A stretch of 64,000 nucleotides of DNA from Lacihabitans sp. LS3-19 (lineage in GTDB: Bacteria; Bacteroidota; Bacteroidia; Cytophagales; Spirosomataceae): contig NZ_RJUA01000011.1 of assembly GCF_024343575.1 (NCBI RefSeq), positions 1 to 64,000 of the forward strand, given 5' to 3'. Numbering within the stretch: the stretch's first letter is position 1; every line of letters starts with the position of its first letter. The translations under genes were made by a program, and so were the position numbers. Below the pieces are notes generated by a model. The model did no database searches. It was given only the letters and a program-made list of their open reading frames with translations, and was not told where the DNA came from. Shown here in pieces: positions 46,901-55,740 of the stretch.

Positions 46901-48358
46901 AACTCAGGCGAAAGCTATTATTATTTAGCCAAAATGGATGCTTTTGGTAAAATTAGCCAAGCCCGAATACTTTTTGACAATGTCAATGCCTACATAAGTG
47001 ACCTCTCTGTTCTTCCCAATAGAATTGCCCTTATAGGCGAATTTACTGATTCTGTCTCCTTTAATTATCCTGACCAAAACAGCTCAAATAAACTATTTTC
47101 CCAAAATGGCTCTGACGATGCCTTCCTAGCTGTTTATAATGCCAATGGCGTATTTCAATGGGTCAAACGTGCAGGAGGTGCCAGTTATAGTGAAAAAGGC
47201 TCGTCGATATGCAATGATGGTGTAAATTTTTATGTGGCGGGAATTTTTCGGGGTACGGCCAACTTCAATACGCCTTTTAGCAATGCTTCCAATTTTGTAG
47301 TGTCTGAAGGCGAGACTGACGCTTTTTTGGTAAAATACAACACAGCTGGTAATGTAGAGTGGTATAAACGCATGGGAGGAAAGGGATATGAAGATTACCT
47401 CACTTGCCAATTCTACAACAATAAAATTTACATAACTGGATCCTATTCAGATAGTTTAAATTTTAATACGCCGAGCAGTTGGACTACCAATAAGCTTAAA
47501 ACCCCTATTCCTCAATCTAGTCCTTTTTTGGCATGTTTTGACACATTTGGCAATTTCCAGTGGTCTCGTATTATGGGTATCAATTACGATACTTATCATC
47601 AACCCCTTGATTTATTGGTGAATGCCAACGGAATTTTTGGACTTACCCTCACGTTTCAAGGTATCGTTAATTTTTCCAATCCTTATGTTTCAGGTCAAAA
47701 TGAATTGGAAGTAGGGCCAAGTCAAGCCTTTATTTTGTCAAAATTTGATTTAACCGGAAACTACCTCTGGTCTAGAAGAATTGGAGGTGACGCAACATCT
47801 TATGTTGTAAATGCTAAACTTATTCAAAGAGATTCTGAACTAATTATCGGTGGCGGATTTTCAAAAAATATTAATTTCAATACGCCCTTTGCCGCTGGCT
47901 CGAATGAAATTCTTCGTGATGAAAGTCAGGTACAAATTTTCCTGGGTTCATTTAATCAAAATGGAGACCTAAATTGGTTTGACGAAGTAGGAAGTACTTT
48001 AAACGATTACTTTGAGAATATTACGCTCCTTGATGATTATCTTTTTATGGCTTGCGGTATAGAAGTCAGAAATGATTTAAAATTAGGCGAATTGACATTC
48101 CCACACATCAATGAAAAAATACAAATACTAAAGTTTGGACCTTGTAATCAATCGATTACCACAGCCAGTACAGCTCAAGACATCAATACAGGCAAATTTG
48201 TAATTGCAGCCAAAGAAACCAATGGTACGATTGAGGCCAGCAACAAAATCAGTAATGATGCGGAAGCCAATTACTACGCTCCGGCTATACTGCTGAGTCC
48301 AGGTTTTGAGGCCAAAAAGGGTGTGGTTTTTAAGGCTGAAAGTGGCGGCTGTCAATGA
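43958..48358 (+). CDS. Giant secreted beta-propeller-repeat protein with three-coil C-terminal domain
   Basis: 1466 residues with a signal peptide (IFLIFFLFFIQNIYAQ). Almost the whole chain consists of about twenty SBBP-like repeats of 55-75 residues with the pattern D.....GN.Y..G.F..T.NFN.PS..GSNELVS.G..D.F.AKY...G...W.KR.GG. The C-terminal 60 residues (GKFVIAAKETNGTIEASNKISNDAEANYYAPA, ILLSPGFEAKKGVVFKAESGGC) match the short C-terminal element common on Bacteroidetes secreted proteins, seen as AxxxIxLxPGF...G..F.A...GC, which may serve secretion or anchoring. Likely an adhesin or surface filament; no enzyme motif. It lies behind copy 1 of the shared regulatory box. Confidence 0.88.
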   Translation: MKNIFLIFFLFFIQNIYAQLHPEWVKSFEDIVGEEFIRSAVKDDLGNWYIAGSFKTTLWSGQKLESYNNSTDGFLAKYNANLDLLWVKRFGGEDGDLLTNIAYFNGFIYVTGSIYNTVNFNTPNQSGSNELVSEGESKIIAKYDTSGNFIWSKIVYGAEDLFDIEVNEEGIFLGGIIYFQNATLETEPLIGSELIPQGRDAFVAKYDLNGNLDWKYKIGGTGEDNLWDIEIHEHSLYMIGTYIETFSLNGFQTHSNLLSSPGVFESFVLKINTQGQYQWAKRLPGTNEYRSRFIQASEGAVYIGGIFEGTVNFNNPSSLGSNELISIGSSDLYVASFDTLGTYLWAKRFGSENRDAMSRFIVNGNRIILSASAGFNNPSDSINFSSPYVAGRDEITISENFLAVYNTLGTFVSAQPLGSKSTSITGLIPNNEDLLVVGGYSDSISFSYPPVAGKQTLVERGDNLFLAKYSLDLLPAWQEKAGIDAPTVEQSAMDVAYDDEGNSYVTGYFTLYVTFGNLPSTYGQGQRDMFVTKYGRDGKAIWTKRGGGTGNDQGNSIVVADGWVYVTGSFESVGNFSNPYNAGTLEITSAGGKDMFLARYRASDGVLFLITRGGGIGDDEGNDLHVLGSDLYLIGSFSGTANFNKPSAFGSNELVSAGSSDAFLAKYSTFGQVQWLRRMGGVNADEGTAVKAAGTAVYVGGNFETTANFNTPSATGNEIISAGEKDIYVARFSSAGNLGWVRRGGGSFTDQLFDLDFENNILYTTGFFEEEAYFPGPVNTGTSLLSAGGRDVFLSTYNSSGIPQWKKRAGGTANDVGTSVSVKDEKLFLGGVFRNTINFNTPSAASASDIVSDGLRDIFVAEYNLFGGFESAKRAGGSGDDLAQGMKYDGFSVYTAGSYTQKINFNSPSDSTSNYLEGAAIPFIFSNRLVLRPEIDQYRSEGTLGSSYPNVNFVKSDGNGNVYFVGIFQNQIVLGADTLKENSGESYYYLAKMDAFGKISQARILFDNVNAYISDLSVLPNRIALIGEFTDSVSFNYPDQNSSNKLFSQNGSDDAFLAVYNANGVFQWVKRAGGASYSEKGSSICNDGVNFYVAGIFRGTANFNTPFSNASNFVVSEGETDAFLVKYNTAGNVEWYKRMGGKGYEDYLTCQFYNNKIYITGSYSDSLNFNTPSSWTTNKLKTPIPQSSPFLACFDTFGNFQWSRIMGINYDTYHQPLDLLVNANGIFGLTLTFQGIVNFSNPYVSGQNELEVGPSQAFILSKFDLTGNYLWSRRIGGDATSYVVNAKLIQRDSELIIGGGFSKNINFNTPFAAGSNEILRDESQVQIFLGSFNQNGDLNWFDEVGSTLNDYFENITLLDDYLFMACGIEVRNDLKLGELTFPHINEKIQILKFGPCNQSITTASTAQDINTGKFVIAAKETNGTIEASNKISNDAEANYYAPAILLSPGFEAKKGVVFKAESGGCQ

Positions 48359-48399
48359 TTGAATTAAACAGAAAAAAATGTCTCTTTCCGGGTTCCTCA

Positions 48400-48461
48400 T
48401 TCTACGGCAAAAAAATCCCTATTTACACGATAGCCAAGAATATTTACCGCAAATATATTTG
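48400..48461 (+). promoter_or_regulatory. Conserved 32-bp box plus -7 element, copy 2
   Basis: Box 48400-48431, identical to copy 1 except one C-to-T change in the middle. A perfect -7 element TATATTTG stands at 48454-48461, again 22 bases after the box. The ATG of the next gene is 11 bases after the -7 element, which implies a very short leader. Confidence 0.85.
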
Positions 48462-48472
48462 TAAAAAAAGTC

Positions 48473-49654
48473 ATGAATAAAAAATTTGGTTTAGTAAGTC
48501 TATTATTTCTAAGCAATATAAGTGTTATAGCTCAGATTCAAATTATCACTGAGCTTCCAGCCGCCTTAAGCAATACTATAAAGCAAGCCCATATTAATAC
48601 TTCTCCAAATTAGCCTTTTTGGATAGGTACTGGCAAAACTCCAGTGATACATTTTGATTCTAGCCAATACAATAAAGTAGGAATCGGTGTAGGGTTTAAA
48701 GAAGAAAACACCAATTCAAGTCCATATTTATTTGAAGAACACGCTAAGCTTCACATACGTCATATAGGAGGAACTGGCAGCAATGTCACCAATCAAAAAG
48801 GACCACATTTACTTTTGGACGAAGCCACAGCAGACCGAGTAGCCGTGATTAGATTTCGGCAATCAACTATAGAAACTAATGAATTAGGGAAAAATTCATT
48901 AGTGCCGGGAGCTAGATATTGGGATATCAGAGGATTTGCAAACTCTACTAGTCCAATTCCACCCTGGGGAGATGAAATGCTTTTTGTTAACTCGGGTTTA
49001 GATGTACCTGTTTTAAGTTTAGCTGGTACAGCTTCTGTTGGTATAAATAAACAGGTACCAGAAAGTACTTTGCATGTAAATGGTGATGCTTTGATCCAAA
49101 ATGAAATATCCCCAATAAGCACTTTAATTGTAAGAGGAACTAGCACCTCTTCGATAGAATTAGGCGAAAGTGGCCAGACAACAGGCTATGGCGAAATAAG
49201 TTATGACATGGATAGTGACGCACTTTCAATATGGACAAATAAAGATAAATTTGGATTGAAAATGAAGGATAACAAAGTCGCAATTGGAGGCAATTCTAGT
49301 TTTAATCCAAACTCAACGCTTGACGTTCATGGATTTACAAATCTGGGAGAAAATTCTCCAAAAATCAAAACCGAGCTTTTGAATATCATAATGCCCTCTG
49401 CTGCATCTGCGACATCGGTTTATTCCATTCTTCCAGTAGATGCATCCAAAATAATAAGAATAGAAATAATAGTTGAAGATGACGACGTAAGCCCTTCACG
49501 ATTTTATAATTCGGCAGCATTTTATGCTGGAGCAAGATTTAGCTTTTATTTTACAGGCCTTGACATTTACATTACTACTTTGGGGCAGGATATCTCACTT
49601 TCAGGAAATATTGGAAATGACCCCGCAAAAGTTTATATAACATATATTGAATGA
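48473..49654 (+). pseudogene. Secreted ITYxE-family protein interrupted by one TAG codon
   Basis: ATG at 48473 gives a signal peptide (KFGLVSLLFLSNISVIAQ) and 46 codons, then TAG at 48611-48613, after which the same frame is open to 49654 (393 codons in total). The sense following the stop continues smoothly (PFWIGTGKTPVIHFDSSQYNKVGIGVGF). The body has LHIRHIGGTGSN, VGINKQVPESTLHVNGDALI and GFTNLGENSPKIKTELLNI, and ends VYITYIE, the plan seen at 38332 and 58702. It lies behind copy 2 of the shared box. A point nonsense mutation, a sequencing error or programmed readthrough are the options; I favour a recent mutation. Confidence 0.8.
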
Positions 49655-49660
49655 TTTCTA

Positions 49661-49722
49661 TTTTACGGTAAAAATATCCCTATTTACACGATTGAGATAG
49701 TTTAAATTATTGACGTACTTCG
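49661..49722 (+). promoter_or_regulatory. Conserved 32-bp box plus -7 element, copy 3
   Basis: Box 49661-49692 (TTTTACGGT ... ATTTACACGAT) with TAC triplets again 21 bases apart. The -7 element is weaker (GTACTTCG at 49715-49722) but its TTnG occupies exactly the same distance from the box as in copies 1 and 2. The ATG follows 18 bases later. Confidence 0.8.
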
Positions 49723-49740
49723 ATTCTTAAATAAAAGCCA

Positions 49741-52700
49741 ATGAAACAATCAGCAACAATATTACTATTCTTTCTTTTCTCCAGTGCCTACGCTCAGGTA
49801 TATCATTGGAATGGTGATGGAAATGGAACAACATGGGAAGACCCTGACAATTGGGATTTGGATATTGTGCCACAAGGCTATGTTTATGAGCAAATATATG
49901 TCGAAAACGCCCCGAATTTAGTTGTTAATTCGCCCGTAGTATGCCAGTTTATTAAACTAATAAATAGCAAACTCACGCAGGAGCCAGGTCATTTGTTAAA
50001 TATAAAAATGTTAACTGCATCTAGCCCAGGGCCAAATATCGGTCTTGAACTAGTAAATAGCACCTTCATTTCGAAAGGAAGTATAAAAATTGAAACCAAT
50101 GAAGACACTTTAGCTTTGCTCCTTAACAACAGCATCTTACGAATAAATTCGACAGCAGATTTGCTGATAATTTCGGCTCATGAAGGCTTGCGAATATTCA
50201 ATAATTCTAAGTTTTTTACCCAAAACAATGCAATGGTTACTATAGACGCTGGTGAATTTGCTATTTGCAATGAAGATTCGGTTTTGCTTCAGGGAAAGAC
50301 TACTCTGACAGATGACTTGATTGGAATAAAGAACCTAGGATATTTTGACAATCGAGATACACTATACGTTAACGGAAGCCTGAGCACTTCCACTATTGGC
50401 ATACACTCTGAAGGGCAATTTATAAACTATGGCCTGATAGAAATTCAAACCCACAGCAATTATGGCTTTCTAAATACTGGCTTTTTTGAAAACAAGCTAA
50501 GTGGAATACTAATTAACAATAAATTTCTGTTGGGGATCAATTACAGCAACTATGGAATATATACCGATAGCACAGTAGTGAACAGAGGAAAAATAACGCT
50601 AAATGGTTCCAATTTTCATGCTATTAAAAATCATAACAATAAAATAGGTTTTCTGAATATTGGCGAATTACAACTTACATCTGCCGACTCTGCTATTATT
50701 TTCAATGTGAGCTCAGGGCTCGACAGTAGCGTTTTTATTAATACGGGATTTATTAATATTTCGTCGATTTCTGGTGTTGGGATATGGAATTATACCAAAG
50801 GAAAATTTAGCAATCAGCATAAAATAACGATAACTTCAGAGACAGCAGTAATCAATGATAGCAGATTCCTGAATTCCGATTCTTTAATTTTAAATACCAG
50901 CCTTTACACTAAAACAGGCTTGTTAAACAATAGCTACTTTTCAAACTCTAAGTACTTATTTATTAGCTCTTACAGTGACATAAACTTAAGAAATATTGGT
51001 TATTTTGTTAATAATAACTCTGCCACTTTAAAATCTACAGGTGCGGCAGTAAATATCCTCACCAATTCGGAGTTTTACAACGATGGCTTTATGGAAGTTT
51101 CTAATGCCAATACCTATACCATCCAAAATGAAGGAAACTCGGAAGGTTTTTACAACAATGGTACACTGATTATTAGTGGAGGAATGATGGCCAGCTTGTA
51201 TAATTTCAGTAATGAAATAGACAGTAGCTATTTTTATAACAATGGCGAAATGATAGTGCAAAATGACAGCCCAGGCATTTTTAATGGAAACAATGGGAGT
51301 TTTAAGTCGCCAGGCAAACTTTCATTCAGGGAGAATTCCACAGACTATAACATCAAAAATGACGGATATTTTTATGCCAATGATAGCCTGATATTTTTTA
51401 ATTGTGCCAAAGAGAGTTTGATAAATAATGGTCATTTTGTTACAGGTCCGGATACGTATTTAATGAATGATTTTGGTTTTAATCAGCTGTATCATGTAAT
51501 AGTAAATAATGGAACTGCTGAGCTCAATGGTCAGTCTGAGATGAATTATTTCAATACAAATGGATACAATAGGGAATTAGAAGTAATTAAAAACGTGGGG
51601 ACTTTTTCTAATAAGTCCCATATGGTTTTCACTGCGAATTACAAGTATGAAGGCATATGGAATACTGGGAACTTTACCAATCATGATAGCTTGATATTCA
51701 ATGATATCAGAAGTGCTATCATCAAAAATGAAGGAACATTTACCAATGAGATAAATGCTTACATACTGGCTGATAGTGTAGTAGGAAACGGTGGTTCATA
51801 TTGCATCAATAATACCAAAACCATTGTCAATAAAGGTAAAATTGCTCTTTCAAAAATTAAAAATACGGGTATAGTAATAGATGGCTCTACAGCGAGTTTT
51901 GAGAATCAAGGTCTGATAGATATGTATAACATTTCAGGTACTGGTATTTCAATTGCTTCTTCTGGTAGTCTATTTGAAAATAAAATAGGTGGCAGAGTAT
52001 TGATTGATAGTGTCAAAAATTTAGGAATAACCTACAATAAGGGTCTAAGCCTAAGTCCGGGAAGTATATTTACCAATGAAGGTTTTGTAAGTATCAGTAG
52101 AGTAGAAGATGAGTTGATTACTAATATTCAGGGAACTATCAATAATAGCGATACCATGATATTAAAAACTGGTCATGCGTTTGATTTGGTCAACCTAGAT
52201 CAAAGCTTTTTTAATAACTGGGCGGGTGCATATCTACACGTTAACGGTGCTAATTCAGAAAACCTACGATTATTTAATGTAAAAACTGGAAGTACGCTAC
52301 ACAATGAGGATCAGATAGTTATAGAAGATGTATTTAATAATGGGGTGGTGATTTCTGGAATTTTTACAAATTCAATAGGCTCTTCTATATTTTTTAAAAA
52401 TAATACCAGAAATACTTCGGGGCTTTTTTATTCTTCTACCTCGCCCATTATCTACAATGGAAACATGACAAGTGAAAACTCCAAATACTGCGTTTCCTGG
52501 GGTGGAACGGCTGAAAATTACGGTCACTTAGATTTAAAAGGCTGTACTGAAACTGCCATTTATATGCTTTCAGGAACCAACAAACCTAAAGGTCATATAC
52601 TTTCTGGCAGTAATTCTGTGGTGAATAATAATGAAGGCATTCTAGAATTTACAGGTGATGATTTAATTGCCATTAATGGCACTAATCTCATGACCAATAA

Positions 52701-53313
52701 TGGGGTAATAATAGACCATACTGATGCCTTCCGAAACATAAAATTTAATGATGGCGGTGCTCTTGGATATCCGATTTGGAACAAAGGCTTGTTTATAAGT
52801 CCTTTTTATAGCACCCTTTCTGACGGTATCAAAGAGACGGTAAATCTTAATTTTACTGAAACAGGTACACTACCTCTTTCTTCGAGCTGGTATACTGACC
52901 GTGCAAAAACTATTGTTGCCGGAACTTGGAATCAAACGGATCACCATTTCACACCAAACGCCGCAGCAAATGCTGCTGATAGTTTGTTTTTGGAAGTGAA
53001 TTTGACAGGAAGTAATCCTGTAGTTCTAGGTATTCCTCACCTTAGCCCTGGGTCCTGTCCAAACCCAATTATTATAAAAAACCCTAGGCCAAATTTAGAA
53101 TACGACTGGAATAAACATACGACCTGGCGTGGAAATAGGGCTCCTGATTATTGTCAAAAAGTGATTTTGAGCGGGAATGAAGCAGTGATTATTAAGAGTG
53201 GCTACAAAGCAAAAGTAAATTTTATTGAATTTACTCCACAGTCAGGTGCAGGGCGATTCTTTGAAATTCAAAACGGTGCAGTTATGGAAATAAATGCCTT
53301 ACCTTATTTTTAA
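49741..53313 (+). CDS. Very large surface protein, W-rich end modules with beta-helix-like repeat core
   Basis: 1190 residues with a signal peptide (SATILLFFLFSSAYAQ). An N-terminal module VYHWNGDGNGTTWEDPDNWDLD is followed by roughly a thousand residues of short irregular repeats rich in Asn, Gly, Ser and Thr (pattern .N.G.F.N...L.I.N), as expected for a right-handed parallel beta-helix. The chain closes with a second W module: YDWNKHTTWRGNRAPDYCQKVILSGNEAVIIKSGY and GAVMEINALPYF. No catalytic motif is seen. It lies behind copy 3 of the shared box, and the related gene at 53319 starts five bases after its stop, so both form one operon. Probable adhesin or surface-layer protein. Confidence 0.85.
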   Translation: MKQSATILLFFLFSSAYAQVYHWNGDGNGTTWEDPDNWDLDIVPQGYVYEQIYVENAPNLVVNSPVVCQFIKLINSKLTQEPGHLLNIKMLTASSPGPNIGLELVNSTFISKGSIKIETNEDTLALLLNNSILRINSTADLLIISAHEGLRIFNNSKFFTQNNAMVTIDAGEFAICNEDSVLLQGKTTLTDDLIGIKNLGYFDNRDTLYVNGSLSTSTIGIHSEGQFINYGLIEIQTHSNYGFLNTGFFENKLSGILINNKFLLGINYSNYGIYTDSTVVNRGKITLNGSNFHAIKNHNNKIGFLNIGELQLTSADSAIIFNVSSGLDSSVFINTGFINISSISGVGIWNYTKGKFSNQHKITITSETAVINDSRFLNSDSLILNTSLYTKTGLLNNSYFSNSKYLFISSYSDINLRNIGYFVNNNSATLKSTGAAVNILTNSEFYNDGFMEVSNANTYTIQNEGNSEGFYNNGTLIISGGMMASLYNFSNEIDSSYFYNNGEMIVQNDSPGIFNGNNGSFKSPGKLSFRENSTDYNIKNDGYFYANDSLIFFNCAKESLINNGHFVTGPDTYLMNDFGFNQLYHVIVNNGTAELNGQSEMNYFNTNGYNRELEVIKNVGTFSNKSHMVFTANYKYEGIWNTGNFTNHDSLIFNDIRSAIIKNEGTFTNEINAYILADSVVGNGGSYCINNTKTIVNKGKIALSKIKNTGIVIDGSTASFENQGLIDMYNISGTGISIASSGSLFENKIGGRVLIDSVKNLGITYNKGLSLSPGSIFTNEGFVSISRVEDELITNIQGTINNSDTMILKTGHAFDLVNLDQSFFNNWAGAYLHVNGANSENLRLFNVKTGSTLHNEDQIVIEDVFNNGVVISGIFTNSIGSSIFFKNNTRNTSGLFYSSTSPIIYNGNMTSENSKYCVSWGGTAENYGHLDLKGCTETAIYMLSGTNKPKGHILSGSNSVVNNNEGILEFTGDDLIAINGTNLMTNNGVIIDHTDAFRNIKFNDGGALGYPIWNKGLFISPFYSTLSDGIKETVNLNFTETGTLPLSSSWYTDRAKTIVAGTWNQTDHHFTPNAAANAADSLFLEVNLTGSNPVVLGIPHLSPGSCPNPIIIKNPRPNLEYDWNKHTTWRGNRAPDYCQKVILSGNEAVIIKSGYKAKVNFIEFTPQSGAGRFFEIQNGAVMEINALPYF

Positions 53314-53318
53314 ATCTT

Positions 53319-55715
53319 ATGAAAAAAATTGCCTTACTAATTATTTTGATACTTCCTATCCATGTATTAGCTACGGAGTTTACATTTATGCAATGAGGAG
53401 ATGGTATAAATTGGAGCGATCCAAGCAATTGGAATCCTTATGGTGTACCTGGAGAACTTGACACGGTTAGAATAATAAGCGATAGCGTAAGACTAAATAT
53501 TGTAGCTTCTGCTAAAGTTGTTTTTATTTACAACAATAGCCCAACTGCTCCAAAATCAGCAGTATTAGTAATAACATCAAATGGCTCATTAAAAATCACT
53601 AACGGCTCAATGAAAATATTTGGGCCTACAAACAATGGTCCGAATATAGGATTAAGAAACAATGGAAATATAATACTTGTAACTTCAACTATTACTGTTT
53701 CAGCTGGTTATGAGGCACAAAACAATCAGACGGGTATAATAACCTCTAGCGGAAATTCTTATATCTCTAATGCGGGTATTTTTAAGAATCTTTCAGGGGG
53801 AGTTATAGATATGGTAGACGGCAACATTGATTGTTTATCAAATTCTGGGAATATTATAAACCGTGGTATATGGTCAGTGCATGATGCTAACTATGGCATT
53901 ATTAATAGATACGGTGGTCAAATATTAAATACCGGGACTTTAGAAATTTATAATATATCGCCGGGATATGGTATTGAAAATGACAACGGTTATATTCTGA
54001 ATAAAGGACTATTAAATATTTACAATACAACAGAACAAGGAATCAAGGAAATCGAAAATCTAAGTATTGGTTCGATGATTAACGACACAACAGGTATTTG
54101 GATAGTAAAGTCTGCCATGCTATCTTATGGTGACGTTTCAAACTATGGCAATATGCAACTCTCTGCTTTTGGCGAGCCTTCATTAGAGACCTATGGTAAT
54201 TTTTACAACTATGATTCATTAACGGTTTCTATAAACAATACCTATGCAGCTATAAGGTCACATGGCTATTTCCTAAATGATACTTCGGCTTATTTATTAA
54301 GCGATAAAGTATATTATGAACCACCAGCTTCAATACCTTTCTTCTTGGACTTTTTTGGTGATTTTGACAATCATGGGCATTTAGATTTACACATGAAAAA
54401 TCTTATTAAAGGCATAAGCTTTTCAGGGGATTTAATGCAGAACTCAGGAGAGATTTCTGTGCAAAATGTTTATGAAACAGCCATTGAGCTTTTTTATAAA
54501 ACCCATAATACAAGTACCGGAAACATATTTATAGACAGCGTGTTTGTAGAAACCTCAATAGGATCACCTGGCAAAGGTGCTTTTATTGTGAAAGACACCT
54601 TAATAAACGATGGCGATATTGAGCTATGGTACTATGCAGATATGGGTTTCAGTACCGTCTCCAATGCATATGTTCTGAATACCGGAAAACTGGAAGTATC
54701 GAATGATATCGGCATAAAAACCGTGAGACCTTTTAATCTCGAAAAGGGTACTTTAGTAAATGAGACCAATGGTACTATTCGAGTTTTGAATACCAACAAT
54801 CTAGACGGGCCTATAGACAACCCCCATCCAGCATTCCGAAATTATGCTGTATTTATAAATAAAGGCGAAATGATTTTCTCAAACTGCCACTTTAAAAACC
54901 TCATTCAAAACCTTTCTGCCACCAGCCCAAATGTGAGCCTTTTACATAATAAAGGTAACATAAGTGTCAGTAATTGTGAAGTTCAGGAACACGGCTTATA
55001 TACAACCAGCGAAGTTATAAATGACACCTGTGCGAGCCTGGATATTTGGGGAGATATTTTTATTGATTCATTTGGAAGTTTAAAAAACTATGGCGGTCTG
55101 AATCTTTACAATTTTTCTGTTTTAAATAATTCTGGAATATTTTTTTCAAAAGGAGTCATAAGTGGTCAGGATCACCATTTATTAGGTTATTTCTCTCCTT
55201 TAGAGGGTATTCTTACCTATCCACTTTCTCATGAGTTACAAAGTAGTCGTACTTACAATGCTGGTGTGTTGATAGGTAGCAATCCATATAATGTTGGTTC
55301 ACCCATTTACAGAAAATCAATCAATACATATATCTCCATCGGCACCTATTCTTACGCAGAAAGATCAATAACTAGCAATATTGGTTTACTTGGAAATACG
55401 TATATGACATACCTCAGTATAGAAACACCAGCAGGCTGCAGTTTTTACAGTAAAATACCTTTACTAAACCAAAGTTTCGACTGTTTTCAAATTCGAAATT
55501 CAGTATTTACAGGTTCTAATGAAGAATGGTTTTTGCCAGCTAATTGGTCAGATGGGCAATTGCCAGATTATTGTTCCAATGTTACCATACCATCAGGAAA
55601 ACGAGTAAAAATAGATGATAAACACCATGTGGTGATAAACAAAATTACGGTAGAAACTGGAGCGGTATTTGACTCCGCCAATGGAAGTATTTCTGAAATC
55701 AGAAACGAATATTAG
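53319..55715 (+). pseudogene. Paralogous W-rich surface protein interrupted by one TGA codon
   Basis: ATG at 53319 gives a signal peptide (KKIALLIILILPIHVLA) and 25 codons, then TGA at 53394-53396; the same frame then runs open to 55715 (798 codons in total). In the paralogue upstream the equivalent position is a Trp in the W.GDG.NW module, and here TGA stands exactly where TGG is expected (FMQ-stop-GDGINWSDPSNW). The rest is intact: beta-helix-like repeats, then the C-terminal module FTGSNEEWFLPANWSDGQLPDYCSNVTIPSGKRVKI. So a single G-to-A change has probably silenced a recently working gene. It is in an operon with the gene before it. Confidence 0.85.
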
Positions 55716-55739
55716 GTTGTTTTATATTAAATCCAACCT
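55714..55739. terminator. Possible bidirectional terminator between convergent genes
   Basis: AGGTTG (55714-55719) pairs with CAACCT (55734-55739) around a 14-base AT-rich loop. It overlaps the end of the surface-protein frame and sits two bases from the stop of the kinase gene on the other strand. No long T-run follows, so this is weak. Confidence 0.35.
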
Positions 55740-55740
55740 G

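Noticed and set aside
43871-49722. The three repeated boxes as CRISPR repeats
   Set aside because: They are 1.2-4.5 kb apart, each at a promoter, with genes rather than spacers between them.
53394-53396. TGA read as selenocysteine or as tryptophan by an altered genetic code
   Set aside because: TGA ends ordinary genes here (kduD, the GH144 gene, the LytS kinase), and the paralogue has Trp, not Cys, at this place, so a point nonsense mutation is simpler.
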